Assembly (NCBI GenBank): GCA_964344215.1
Contig: CAYFMP010000021.1
Coordinates: 1-52,063 of the forward strand
DNA: 52,063 nucleotides
Reading direction: 5' to 3'
Source of the DNA: CAYFMP01 sp964344215
GTDB taxonomy: Bacteria; Pseudomonadota; Alphaproteobacteria; Rhodospirillales; Casp-alpha2
Numbering within the stretch: the stretch's first letter is position 1; every line of letters starts with the position of its first letter. The position numbers and the translations under genes were made by a program. Positions 18,186 to 26,640 of this stretch are shown here, piece after piece. The notes beneath the pieces are model-generated. The model saw only the letters and a list, made by a program, of their open reading frames with translations, did no database searches and had not been told where the DNA came from.

Positions 18186-18749
18186 ATGACCGTGGCAGTC
18201 GAACGCTTTCCGGCCCTCGTCCTCAACGCCGATTTCCGGCCGTTGAGCTATTTCCCGTTGTCGCTGTGGTCGTGGCAGGACGCCATCAAGGCGGTGTTCC
18301 TGGCCCGCGTCAACGTCGTCTCCGAGTACGACCAGACGGTGCACTCGCCGAGCTTCGAGATGAACCTGCCGAGCGTCATCTCGCTGAAGGATTACGTGCA
18401 GATGGAGCGCCAGCCGGCCTTCACCCGGTTCAACGTCTTCCTGCGCGACGGCTTCGCGTGCCAGTACTGCGGCGGCAACTTTTCGGCCGAGGGCCTGACC
18501 TTCGACCACGTGGTGCCGCGGTCCAGGGGCGGCCGCACCATCTGGACCAACGTCGTCACCGCCTGCGCGCCGTGCAACCTCAAGAAGGGCCACCGGCTGC
18601 CGAAGGAATCCGGCCTGCACCCGCTGCGCAAGCCGGGCCAGCCGTCCAACCACCAGCTGCAGGAGAACGGCCGCGCCTTCCCGCCCAACTACCTGCACGA
18701 AAGCTGGCGCGACTTCCTGTATTGGGACACCGAGCTGGAAGCCAACTAG
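18186..18749 (+). CDS. HNH endonuclease
   Basis: A 187-residue HNH-family protein common in alphaproteobacteria. The conserved N-terminal LVLNADFRPLSYFPLSLWSW is followed by the nuclease core: zinc Cys pair CQYCG, HNH stretch TFDHVVPRSRGG, TNVVTACAPCN, KKGHRLPKE. The two CxxC knuckles and the DH metal-binding pair are intact. Its cellular role is unknown; despite the nuclease fold it is usually chromosomal, not mobile. Three consecutive ATGs (18180, 18183, 18186) exist; the third has the best spacing (6 bases) from GGGAG. Confidence 0.88.
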   Translation: MTVAVERFPALVLNADFRPLSYFPLSLWSWQDAIKAVFLARVNVVSEYDQTVHSPSFEMNLPSVISLKDYVQMERQPAFTRFNVFLRDGFACQYCGGNFSAEGLTFDHVVPRSRGGRTIWTNVVTACAPCNLKKGHRLPKESGLHPLRKPGQPSNHQLQENGRAFPPNYLHESWRDFLYWDTELEAN

Positions 18750-18792
18750 AGCCATTGCGGCGCCGTCGCCGACCCGCTTGTCTTCACTATTC

Positions 18793-19346
18793 CTAAAAGG
18801 TCGGCGCCACCCCGAACAGGAACGGATGCGCCCACAACACGCCGGCGAACAAGACCGTGCCGAGGCCAACGGCGATCACGTCGTGCCTGCCATTGGCCGT
18901 CGCGTAGTCGGGCGGTTTGCCGCGTCGGTTGGAGGATAGAATCGAGAACACGGAAAACACGGCGAAGGAGCCGAACAGGTAGAGCGAAGCGCGGTCTCCG
19001 TTGTTGACCAGATGAACCGCCGCCCACAGCAGCACGCCGATGATCATGGGATGCTTGATCTTTTTGCGGATATGGCCTTTCAGTTCGGCGGCAACCTGTA
19101 GGATGAAGACGATCGGCATGACCGCCAGGGCCAAACGGCTGGCCCAAGCCGGCGAATGCCAGAGTTCCTGATACTCCACGCGGCCGTAGCCGATGGCGAT
19201 GAATGCCAGTCCCGCCAGCGCCACCAGCGAAAAAAGGCAAGCTTGTAGGGTTTCGCGCCGATGCGGGCGATCAATCGGTCCCGCACGCCGGGAAACGACG
19301 GTATCGCGTGCAGACCGAAAAACAATCCGATGCCTAGCCAAATCAT
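18793..19346 (-). pseudogene. nnrU: NnrU-family membrane protein, frameshifted at a 6-base T run
   Basis: An NnrU-family integral membrane protein whose coding sequence is split between two frames. The N-terminus (MIWLGIGLFFGLHAIPSFPG ... KPYKLAFF) is in one frame from 19346. The rest (SLVALAGLAFIAIGYGRVEY to the end, three or four further helices) is in another. The switch falls exactly at a run of six A bases on the plus strand (19230-19235). One more base would restore a continuous protein reading YKLAFFSLVALAGL. NnrU occurs near denitrification and quinol genes, but none is adjacent here. A homopolymer sequencing error or a true inactivating indel are equally possible. Confidence 0.8.
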
Positions 19347-19531
19347 ACCGTGTTCCTCGTCGATGCCGTTAAACGGACTTTACGCTTCGTCCGGTCGTCG
19401 GGAAGCGATCCGTTTGCTCCCCGGCTCGTCCCGGAAACCGGGTCGACGTCGTTCGATCCTCCGCGACGTGACCTGACTTCCGACTTTCCGGGTTTCGGCG
19501 AGGTCGCCCCGGTGTCTCGCGCCGGCCGGTT

Positions 19532-20353
19532 TCATTGGGCCCACGCTCCGGAAGCGGCGGTGGCGCGGCAGTAGTTGGAAAAATCCCGGGGTTCGTGGCC
19601 GAGCGCTTTTTGAACGCCGTCTCCGAGCGAGGCGTTGCGACCGTCGAGCACCTCTGCACAGAGATCGGTGAGAAAGTTTGCGAACTCGGGTCCGTCGTGC
19701 TCGGTCAGGGCTGCGTGAAACTGTTCCAACGAAATCGCGGCGTATCGGACGTTGCGGCCCGCCGCCCTCGATATCTCGGCGGCGGCGTCGGCGAAGGAGA
19801 GCAGACGCGGCCCGGTAACTTCGTAGAGTTGACCGGCATGGCGCGCGTCGGTGAGCGCATCGACCGCGACATCGACGATGTCATCGACATCGACGAACGG
19901 CTCGCGCACATCGCCGGCGGGCAACGCGACCGTGCCGCTGAGCACCGGCTCGAGCAGATGACCTTCGCTGAAGTTCTGCGAAAACCAGCTCGCGCGTATG
20001 ATGGTGAAGCTCGCGCCGCACTGACGGACAATGTCCTCGCAACGCTGCGCGTTGGCCTCGCCTCGACCCGAGAGCAGCACCAACCGCTTGACGCCAGCAG
20101 TGACCGCCAACGACGTAAGCTGTTCGATCGCCGCCGGCGCACCGGGCACCGCGAGGTCGGGGAAGTAGGAGATATATACAGCCTCGACACCGCGGAGCGC
20201 CGCCGGCCAAGTCCCGGGGTTTTCCCAGCCGAACGGCGGATCGGCCTGCCGCGATCCTTCCCGCACGGCGTGGCCATTTTTCGAGAGTTGCTGGACGATT
20301 CGCCGGCCGGTTTTTCCGGTGGCGCCGAGAACGAGAATGGGGGAGGGATTCAT
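19532..20353 (-). CDS. NmrA-type NAD(P)-binding reductase
   Basis: A 273-residue atypical short-chain dehydrogenase of the NmrA family. The Rossmann motif ILVLGATGKTGRRIVQQL is at residues 6-23, and the VEAVYISYFPD and VKRLVLLSGRGEANAQ strands follow, then TIIRASWFSQNF, which stands in the position of the catalytic Tyr region. The C-terminal half binds substrate and is variable. It may be an NAD(P)H-dependent quinone reductase or a redox sensor. It is transcribed divergently from a TetR-family gene, with 125 bases and palindromic sites between them, so it is probably the TetR target. Confidence 0.85.
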   Translation of the reverse strand: MNPSPILVLGATGKTGRRIVQQLSKNGHAVREGSRQADPPFGWENPGTWPAALRGVEAVYISYFPDLAVPGAPAAIEQLTSLAVTAGVKRLVLLSGRGEANAQRCEDIVRQCGASFTIIRASWFSQNFSEGHLLEPVLSGTVALPAGDVREPFVDVDDIVDVAVDALTDARHAGQLYEVTGPRLLSFADAAAEISRAAGRNVRYAAISLEQFHAALTEHDGPEFANFLTDLCAEVLDGRNASLGDGVQKALGHEPRDFSNYCRATAASGAWAQ

Positions 20354-20429
20354 GGGTCCGCGGTCCTTTTTCGATTTGTTGTGGGTCTTGCCGATGCGGG
20401 CCGTCTGTGACGGCTGGTCGGCAGATCAC

Positions 20430-20450
20430 TTGACATTATGTCAATTGACA
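20430..20450. promoter_or_regulatory. Overlapping palindromes, likely TetR operator
   Basis: TTGACAT-T-ATGTCAA (20430-20444) is a perfect 7-1-7 inverted repeat. It overlaps a perfect 12-bp palindrome TGTCAATTGACA (20439-20450). Both lie between the divergent NmrA-type and TetR genes; an ATGTCAA half-site recurs at the TetR start codon (20479). This is the arrangement expected for autoregulation plus control of the divergent gene. Confidence 0.7.
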
Positions 20451-20478
20451 GGATGACGAATAGGCATTACTTTACACC

Positions 20479-21144
20479 ATGTCAAGGAAAAATTCGAAAA
20501 CCCGAACCCGAATTCTGAAAGCCGCCCTGGACCTGCTGGAAGCGAGCCGGGGCGAGGGCGTGCGGATGACGGACATCGCCAAACGGGCGGGAGTCAGCCG
20601 CCAGGCGCTGTATCTTCATTTCAGCACCCGGGCGGAACTTCTGATTGAAACGACCTACTACGTTGATGAGATTAAAGGGGTCGAAGAACGCCTGGTCCCC
20701 AGCCGCCAGGCCAAAACCGGCGCCGATCGTCTGGACGCCTATATCGAGGCCTGGGGAAATTACATCCCGGAAATCCACGGCGTCGCCGCTGCGCTTCTCG
20801 CCATGAAGGACACGGACGAGGCGGCGGCGAAGGCCTGGGACGAGCGGATGCGGGACATGCGGGAAGGCTGTGAAGCGGCGGTCGGCGCGCTCGCTCGAGA
20901 CGGCGGGTTGTCGCCCGACCGTTCGCCGGAGCGGGCGACGGACGTCCTTTGGACGATGTTGTCGGTCCGCAACTGGGAACACCTGACCGTCGACTGCGGC
21001 TGGCCGCAGGAGAGATATGTCGAAACGATGAAATCCCTGGCGCGGCGAATTCTCGTGGCGGAAACGACATCGGACCGACGGGCCGACCGACATCGTATCG
21101 GCGCGTCCCCTAAGCGTTTGACAAAACCCGACAAACCCCTATAG
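20479..21144 (+). CDS. TetR-family transcription regulator
   Basis: A 221-residue regulator with an N-terminal TetR helix-turn-helix: TRILKAALDLLEASRGEGVR followed by MTDIAKRAGVSRQALYLHFS (residues 30-49). The ligand-binding C-terminal domain contains helices around LDAYIEAWGNYIPEIHGVAA and is variable, so the inducer cannot be guessed. It is divergent from the NmrA-type reductase. The -35 of the rpsD promoter lies inside its last codons. A repressor of the reductase gene is the natural reading. Confidence 0.88.
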   Translation: MSRKNSKTRTRILKAALDLLEASRGEGVRMTDIAKRAGVSRQALYLHFSTRAELLIETTYYVDEIKGVEERLVPSRQAKTGADRLDAYIEAWGNYIPEIHGVAAALLAMKDTDEAAAKAWDERMRDMREGCEAAVGALARDGGLSPDRSPERATDVLWTMLSVRNWEHLTVDCGWPQERYVETMKSLARRILVAETTSDRRADRHRIGASPKRLTKPDKPL

Positions 21145-21145
21145 T
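21118..21145 (+). promoter_or_regulatory. Near-consensus sigma-70 promoter for rpsD
   Basis: TTGACA (21118-21123) and TATAGT (21140-21145) are separated by 16 bases, a strong housekeeping promoter about 185 bases upstream of rpsD. Its -35 and spacer overlap the end of the TetR gene. The long leader could host S4 autoregulation, but no defined fold was established. Confidence 0.75.
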
Positions 21146-21328
21146 CCGCGCCGCATTTCCGGGAACGCGGACGGACGGGGTTTTTCCCGCGTTCGTCCCG
21201 CCCCCGCCTCGAACGGGCCCGATCGTTCCGCCCCGCATCCGTCCGGAACGTGAATCGGCCCCGAAGACAAGTGCGGGACAAGGCCTACCGGAACAACAAT
21301 ACCAACCGGTTCAACGAGTGAGAAAGAC

Positions 21329-21943
21329 ATGAGCAAACGGATCAAGTCCAAGTACAAGATCAACCGCCGCCTCGGCGTCAACCTGTGGGGGCGGCCGAAG
21401 AGCCCCATCAACACCCGCGAATACGGCCCCGGCGAGCACGGCCAACGGCGCCGCAAGCCGTCCGATTTCGGCATTCAGTTGATGGCGAAGCAGAAGCTGA
21501 AGGGTTACTACGGCAACATCACCGAGAAGCAGTTCAAGCGCTATTACACCGAGGCCGTGCGCCGCAAGGGCGACACCTCGGAAAACCTGATCGGGCTGCT
21601 GGAGCGGCGCTTGGACGCCGTCGTCTACCGCATGAAGTTCGTGCCGACCGTGTTCGCGGCGCGCCAGTTCGTCAACCACGGCCACGTCCGGGTCAACGGC
21701 AAGCGCGTCAACATCCCGTCCTACCTGGTCAAGGACGGCGATGTCGTCGAGGTCAAGGAGAAGTCCCGGCAACTGCCGCTGGTGCTGCTGGCCATGGAAA
21801 GCGTCGAGCGCGACGTGCCCGATTACATCGACGTCAACCACAACAAGATGCAGGGCACCTTCATCCGCACGCCGAAACTGGCCGACGTCCCTTATCCGGT
21901 GCAGATGGAGCCGAACCTAGTCATCGAGTACTACTCGCGCTAG
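21329..21943 (+). CDS. rpsD: 30S ribosomal protein S4
   Basis: Full-length S4 of 204 residues, the small-subunit assembly protein that nucleates 16S rRNA folding and can repress its own synthesis. The start MSKRIKSKYKINRRLGVNLW, the central YGNITEKQFKRYYTEAVRRKG and the S4 RNA-binding domain (ENLIGLLERRLDAVVYRMKF, then FVNHGHVRVNGKRVNIPSY) are all present. The C-terminus NLVIEYYSR is typical of alphaproteobacteria. A plausible ribosome site (GTGAG) precedes the ATG. It stands alone rather than in the alpha ribosomal operon, as is usual for this class. Insertion-sequence debris begins directly downstream. Confidence 0.97.
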   Translation: MSKRIKSKYKINRRLGVNLWGRPKSPINTREYGPGEHGQRRRKPSDFGIQLMAKQKLKGYYGNITEKQFKRYYTEAVRRKGDTSENLIGLLERRLDAVVYRMKFVPTVFAARQFVNHGHVRVNGKRVNIPSYLVKDGDVVEVKEKSRQLPLVLLAMESVERDVPDYIDVNHNKMQGTFIRTPKLADVPYPVQMEPNLVIEYYSR

Positions 21944-21972
21944 GTCATATACCCATAAAGGAGATACCCAAA

Positions 21973-22622
21973 GGGGCTGATTTGTGACTCAAGATTCCGA
22001 ACAGAGGGGGTCTTGACATGGCGCGTTTTGATTTGGCGGATTTCGAGTGGTCTGTGATCCAACCCTTATTGCCGAACAAGCCGCGCGGAGTGCCGTGTGT
22101 GGACGACCGTCGGGTGTTGAACGGTATTTTCTGGCGCTTGCGGACAGGCGCGCCGTGGGCGGATATTCCGGCCTGCTATGGGCCACATACGACCTGCGTG
22201 AACCGCTTCAACCGGTGGCGCAGGGCGGGTGTATGGGACCGGCTTCTGGAAGAAGTATCAAAGGCTTATGACGGTGACATCCAGATGATTGACTCGTCAA
22301 GCATTCGGGTCCATCAGCATGCCGCGAACGGTAAAAAAAAGATATCCGATCCCGTTGCATGGGTCGCTCGCGGGGCGGCTTGACGACGAAGATCCACGCC
22401 CTCGTCGATGCCATGGGCCTTCCTATCGCCCTGAAGCTCACCGAAGGCCAGGCCCACGACGGGCGGAGCGCCGAGGACATGTTCGCCACCGTGCGGGCGG
22501 GCAACATTCTGTTGGCGGACCGGGCTTATGACTCCAACGCCCTTCGCGAGCGGCTCGCCGCACGCGGGGCGCGGGGCAACATCCGCGCCATGCCGCACCG
22601 CCTCGATGCGCCGGCCTTCAGC
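21973..22622 (+). mobile_element. Truncated IS5-family element (IS427-like)
   Basis: The left end starts near GGGGCTGATTTGTGACTC about 30 bases past rpsD and resembles IS5 terminal sequence. The two-frame transposase runs to about 22622, where an IS481-type element cuts it off. The right terminal repeat is missing, so it cannot move on its own. Confidence 0.7.
22018..22622 (+). pseudogene. IS5-family transposase, two frames with -1 slippery site, 3' truncated
   Basis: DDE transposase of the IS427 group of IS5. The first frame (22018-22383) carries the DUF4096-like start FEWSVIQPLLPNKPRGVP and the catalytic Asp in IQMIDSSSIRVHQHAA. The second frame continues with CMGRSRGGLTTKIHALVDAM and DRAYDSNALRERL (second Asp). 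The frames meet at AAAAAAAAG (22333-22341), containing the canonical A AAA AAG -1 slip heptamer, so fused translation is the normal mode. The protein stops resembling the family after DAPAFS, where the IS481 element begins. The third catalytic residue (Glu) and the C-terminus are lost, so it is inactive. Confidence 0.85.
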
Positions 22623-23527
22623 GGTTGTCCAGGTTTTGCAGATGAATTCATACGGTGTCAGTCCTTTGAGGGTCTTGAGGCGCTTGGCGAAATTGTAGGC
22701 CATGACGAAGTCGCCCAAGTGCGCGCGCAATGATCGTGACTGTCATAGTGACAGCGTTTGACGGTCGCCTCCTTGATGGTCCGGTTCATCCGTTCGACCT
22801 GGCCGTTGGTCCAAGGATGATTGGGCTTGGTCAGGCGATGTTCGATGCCATGGCGTTGACAAGCCCGGTCGAACGGATGACCGCGCAACATGGCTGTGGG
22901 GCCCTTGCGGTTCTTCGGCAGGTCGGCGAACTGGATGCCGTTATCGGTCAGCACCGTGTGGATGACATAAGGAACCGCCTCGACCAGGGCGTCCAGAAAG
23001 GCCGAGGCGACTTTGGTGTTGGCGCGCTCGGCAAGCTGGACGAAGGCGAACTTCGAGGTCCGGTCGATGGCGACGAACAGATAGAGCTTGCCTTCCTCCG
23101 TGCGGACCTCGGCGATGTCGATGTGGAAATAACCGATAGGGTAGGTCTTGAACCGCTTCTTCGGCTTGTCCCCCTTCATGTCCGGAAGCCGGCTGATGCC
23201 ATGGCGTTGCAGGCAACGGTGCAGAGTGGAGCGGGTCAAGCGCGGGATCGTCGCCTGCAAGGCATAAAGGCAGTCAACCAGAGGAAGCAGCGTGTGCTTG
23301 CGAAACGCGACCACCATGGCCTCCTCTCCCGCCGACAGAACCGTCGAGCGGACATCCTTCGGTCCCATCGGCGCGTCTTCGATGAAATCGCGCTTCTTCC
23401 ACTTCGCCACCGGCTTCGGATTGAGATCGTAGCGCGCGCTCAACTCCTTGACCGAAGCCTGCGATCGCTGTATCGTCGCTCTGATGGCGTGCGTCGTCTT
23501 GGCGCTGCCGTGTAATATCCGTCCCAT
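22623..23527 (-). pseudogene. IS481-family transposase, frameshifted and 3' truncated
   Basis: A DDE integrase-like transposase. The N-terminal helix-turn-helix (TIQRSQASVKELSARYDLNP) precedes the rve core: GYFHIDIAEVRTEEGKLYLF (first Asp), VLTDNGIQF (second Asp) and WTNGQVERMNRTIKEATVKR (Glu). The reading frame breaks at about 22735, after HYDSHDH. One extra base there would join it to RAHLGDFVMAYNFAKRLKTL and LTPYEFICKTWT in another frame, which is the normal IS481 ending. The last codons are missing at the junction with IS5. The active-site residues are intact but the element has lost its end. A GGGAGG ribosome site precedes the ATG. Confidence 0.85.
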
Positions 23528-23586
23528 AGTGCCTCCCGTGATGATGGATCCGTATTATCGATGCCATCACACTCCGGGACTAAACA
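22623..23586 (-). mobile_element. Truncated IS481-family element
   Basis: The upstream end is probably at about 23586, where the minus strand begins TGTTTAGTCCCGGAGTG. The transposase occupies most of the element and breaks off at about 22623, where IS5 sequence starts, so the far terminus is missing. The precise ends need comparison with full copies. Confidence 0.65.
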
Positions 23587-23611
23587 GCTAGGGCCAGTGG
23601 CCGGCCAGCCT

Positions 23612-24535
23612 CTAATTCGTTCGGCGGCGCGGCCGCAGCGGGGTCGCCAGTTCGTCGCGGAAGAACTCGGCGAGGAGCGCAAACTCATCAGCGCGCGGCG
23701 AAGACGGACGCCACGCAAATCCGATATCGCGTTTTGCCCCCTTACCTTCGAGTGGACGGGTGCGGACCCGGGTGCCCTTGGTGATGCCGGAGTCCAGAGC
23801 CATTTTCGGCAGCACCGTGAGACCGAGCCCGTTGTCCACCATCTGCACCAACGTGTGCAGGCTGGTCGCCTGAAAGGAGACGGCCTCGTCGCCAAATCGA
23901 CAAACGCCGAGGGCGTGATCCCTCAGGCAGTGCCCCTCTTCCAACAATATGACCTCTCTTCCTTCGAGGTCACGGCCGGTGAGGCGTTCCTTGTTGTCGA
24001 GTTCCCGCGGACCGGCAAAGGCCGCCCATAGCGGGTCGTCGGCAAACAGGTGAACCTGGAGCCGTCCTGTGGGGTAGGGAAAGGCGAGCAGGACAAGGTC
24101 GAGACTGCCGCCGGTAAGGCTGTCCACCAATTGGGCGGAAGGCTGTTCGCTCAGGTACAGTTTCAAGTCCGGATAGGCACGGCGCAGCGACGGCAGCACC
24201 CGGGGCAGCAGGAACGGCCCGATCGTGGGAATCACGCCGAGGCGTAAGCTCCCCCTCAGCAAACCGCGCGACTCCTCAACCAAATCGACGATATCTCCGA
24301 CATCCCTCAGCACCCGGCGCGCCCGTTCGACAACGCGTTCGCCCAGGGGCGTCACCATCACGGAACGCCGGCTCCTCTCGACCAGAATCCGGTCGAGTCC
24401 GGTTTCCAGTTCCTTGATACTGGCGCTGAGGCTGGATTGGGTGATGAGACAGGACTCGGCGGCCCGTCCGAAATGGCCGAAATCGGCGACAGCGATCAAA
24501 TGGCGCAGTTGGGTAAGCGTCGGCAACCGGGGCAT
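23612..24535 (-). CDS. oxyR: OxyR-type LysR-family peroxide sensor
   Basis: A 307-residue LysR regulator with the N-terminal winged helix-turn-helix (LTQLRHLIAVADFGHFGRAA) and a periplasmic-binding-like sensor domain. The decisive feature is GHCLRDHALGVC near residues 205-216: two Cys in the spacing of OxyR (C199/C208 in E. coli), which form a disulfide on peroxide exposure. It is divergent from a peroxiredoxin gene, with an inverted repeat between them, the classic OxyR arrangement. In alphaproteobacteria OxyR can also act as a repressor when reduced. The assignment is strong; the regulon beyond the neighbour is unknown. Confidence 0.92.
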   Translation of the reverse strand: MPRLPTLTQLRHLIAVADFGHFGRAAESCLITQSSLSASIKELETGLDRILVERSRRSVMVTPLGERVVERARRVLRDVGDIVDLVEESRGLLRGSLRLGVIPTIGPFLLPRVLPSLRRAYPDLKLYLSEQPSAQLVDSLTGGSLDLVLLAFPYPTGRLQVHLFADDPLWAAFAGPRELDNKERLTGRDLEGREVILLEEGHCLRDHALGVCRFGDEAVSFQATSLHTLVQMVDNGLGLTVLPKMALDSGITKGTRVRTRPLEGKGAKRDIGFAWRPSSPRADEFALLAEFFRDELATPLRPRRRTN

Positions 24536-24559
24536 GACGATTCTCCGGCTTCGGTTAGA

Positions 24560-24576
24560 GATCGATATAATCGATC
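24560..24576. promoter_or_regulatory. Inverted repeat, likely OxyR/LysR box
   Basis: GATCGAT-ATA-ATCGATC is a 7-3-7 inverted repeat containing the LysR T-N11-A pattern. It lies 25 bases from the oxyR start and about 100 bases before the peroxiredoxin start, suited to dual control. Confidence 0.6.
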
Positions 24577-24678
24577 ATAATCATGTAAATTACTTGTTAT
24601 ACCAATCAAAGTCCATCTCCTATGGTGTCCTCCGACGGGACGCGAACGGCGGCCCGACTGAAATTAAGGAGATAGACC

Positions 24679-25200
24679 ATGAACAGCGTCCCGCAAACGA
24701 CCTTTCAGACCCGCGTCCGCAACGAAGCGATAGGCGACCCCAACCCGTTCGAATGGAAGGAATTGACCACCGACGACCTCTTCAAGGCCAAGAAAGTCGT
24801 CCTTTTCGCGTTGCCCGGCGCCTTCACGCCGACTTGTTCGACCTCGCACCTGCCGCGCTACGAGGAACTCTATGACAAATTCCGGGAACTTGGCATTGAC
24901 GAAGTGATTTGCCTGTCGGTCAACGACGCCTTTGTCATGTTCCAGTGGGGCAAGGGCCAGGGCGCCGAAAACGTCTTCCTGCTGCCCGATGGAAACGGCG
25001 AGTTCACCCGCAAAATGGGAATGCTGGTCGACAAGGCAAACCTCGGGTTCGGTATGCGCAGTTGGCGCTATTCTATGTACGTCGACGACGGCAGGATCGA
25101 AAAGTCGTTCGTCGAGGAAGGTTTCGCCGACAACTGCCCGACCGATCCCTTCGAGGTCTCGGACGCCGACACCATGCTCGCTTACCTGAAGGCGAACTGA
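24679..25200 (+). CDS. Peroxiredoxin (Prx5-type)
   Basis: A 173-residue thiol peroxidase of the Prx5 subgroup. The peroxidatic Cys lies in PGAFTPTCSTSHLP near residues 46-59, with the conserved Thr two residues ahead and an Arg in the SWRYSMYVDDG strand. The family's EVICLSVNDAFVMFQWGK helix is intact. A second Cys in FADNCPTDPFEVSDAD could be a resolving residue or be reduced by glutathione. It reduces H2O2 and organic peroxides in the cytoplasm. It is transcribed divergently from oxyR and is presumably induced by it. The ribosome site is AAGGAGA, 8 bases upstream. Confidence 0.93.
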   Translation: MNSVPQTTFQTRVRNEAIGDPNPFEWKELTTDDLFKAKKVVLFALPGAFTPTCSTSHLPRYEELYDKFRELGIDEVICLSVNDAFVMFQWGKGQGAENVFLLPDGNGEFTRKMGMLVDKANLGFGMRSWRYSMYVDDGRIEKSFVEEGFADNCPTDPFEVSDADTMLAYLKAN

Positions 25201-25312
25201 AAAGCGAAAGGGAGGGGCAAGGAACAACCCCTCCCTTTCCGACTCCGCCGACACGGCGGAACCGGATTCGGTCGGCTGATCGGCGTTCGCACCCGGGCCA
25301 CCCGGTCGTCTA

Positions 25313-25522
25313 TCAGATGACGCCGTTCAACAGGAAGAACACGGCGAGCAGCGCAAGGGTAACGCCTTGCAGGCCGACTCGCCAACGCATCATCGTGTTG
25401 CTGTACTTCTCGTGGGTCTCGTCGTCGCCGGCCATCGTGAACAGGCCGACGAACAGAACAATTGCCGTAGCTCCGGCGAATATGCCGATCAAAAACGGTA
25501 ATGTGGCGATCAGACCAGACAT
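25313..25522 (-). CDS. HIG1-type twin-membrane-helix protein
   Basis: A 69-residue inner-membrane protein with two hydrophobic helices (LIATLPFLIGIFAGATAIVL and VGLQGVTLALLAVFFLLNGV). They are joined by a polar loop DDETHEKYSNTMMRWRVG that matches the HIG1 domain loop, including the basic MRWR before the second helix. Mitochondrial relatives modulate cytochrome c oxidase assembly, and the bacterial proteins are probably similar oxidase or bc1 accessory factors. It is a single-gene unit between the peroxiredoxin and an EamA transporter. Confidence 0.8.
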   Translation of the reverse strand: MSGLIATLPFLIGIFAGATAIVLFVGLFTMAGDDETHEKYSNTMMRWRVGLQGVTLALLAVFFLLNGVI

Positions 25523-25581
25523 AGGCGAAGTCTAACACGGCGGGCGCATGAAAACCACAATTCCATTGTGGGAAATACGCT

Positions 25582-26501
25582 TCAGCCACCCAGCACAAGC
25601 ATCAGGATGGCGGCGATGATCAGCCCGATTCCGAGGTATTCCAGCACCGTCGTCCTCTCCTTGAAGACGAATGCGGAAGCGATAAAGGTGAAGACCAACT
25701 CGATCTGGCCCAAGGCGCGAACGTAAGCCGCATTCTGAATGGCGAACGCCGTGAACCAGCAGATCGAAGTCAGCACCCCGACCACGCCGACCGACAGCGA
25801 AACCCGCCAGCTCGTCACCACGGCGGTCAGTTGGCCGGGCTCGCGGATCCGCAAGTATACCCCCATCACCGCCGTCTGGATGACCGNNNNNNNNNNGTGG
25901 TGACGGCCAGAGCGAAAGCGGCGCGGATCAGGAAATCGCCTTCCTCAAGGGCGAGGATGGCGCCCCGATAGAAGACCACGGAAGCGCCCAGAAATGCACC
26001 GCTGGCGATGCCGATCAGCGTCGCCTTCTCGGTCAGGCTGGAGAGCAGGGTTCTCAGCGTCACGTGGGTCTGTGCCGCCGACAGGACGAGGACTCCGACC
26101 AGGCACAACGCCACCGCCGCCGTCGCCACGCCCGACAGAGTATCGCCGAGGAACAGGAAACCGAGGATCGCCACCTGCGCTACCTCGGTCTTGGAATAGG
26201 TCGTGCCGACGGCGAAGTTGCGAAACGAGAACAGATAGATCAGGAGGAACGTGAAGACGATCTGAGCTACTCCCCCCAATACGCAATAGACCAGGAACTC
26301 GGCATTAAAGGAGGGCACCGTGGCGTTGCCGAAGTTGTTGACGCCCCAGAGATACAGCGCCGCGAACGGCCACGCGTAAAAGAACCGCACGTAGGTAGCG
26401 CCGGCGTCCGACAGCCTCGATTTCAGGTGTTTTTGTAGGGCCGAGCGCAGGTTCTGGAAGAACCCGCCGACGATGGTGAAGGGAATCCACAGTTCGATCA
26501 T
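25582..26501 (-). CDS. EamA/DMT-family transporter, split by an assembly gap
   Basis: A membrane transporter of the drug/metabolite superfamily, about 300 residues and ten helices. The N-terminal half from 26501 (WIPFTIVGGFFQNLRSALQK, then GVAQIVFTFLLIYLF and TTYSKTEVAQVAILGFLFLG) and the C-terminal half to 25582 (TSICWFTAFAIQNAAYVRAL, ERTTVLEYLGIGLIIAAIL) together make the two EamA repeats. The gap at 25887-25896 is a fixed ten-N placeholder, so the frame cannot be followed across it and the apparent shift is not meaningful. Its substrate is unknown; members export amino acids or other metabolites. Confidence 0.85.
25887..25896. other. Assembly gap of ten Ns
   Basis: A fixed-length N run inside the EamA transporter gene; its true size is unknown. 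Confidence 0.99.
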
Positions 26502-26640
26502 GGCGCGGCGATTATAACGGCGGCGGGAGGCCGGTCACCCGTTAACTTGGAAAGCAGCAGGCCGGTCGGAGACGATTGACAGCGACCGTCCGAGAGCGGA
26601 AAGTCCGTTCACGGTATTTACCTTCACGGAGATGCGGAAT

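Noticed and set aside
23570..23586. A full IS481 terminal repeat pair
   Set aside because: Only the upstream end is present; the other side is truncated at the IS5 joint.
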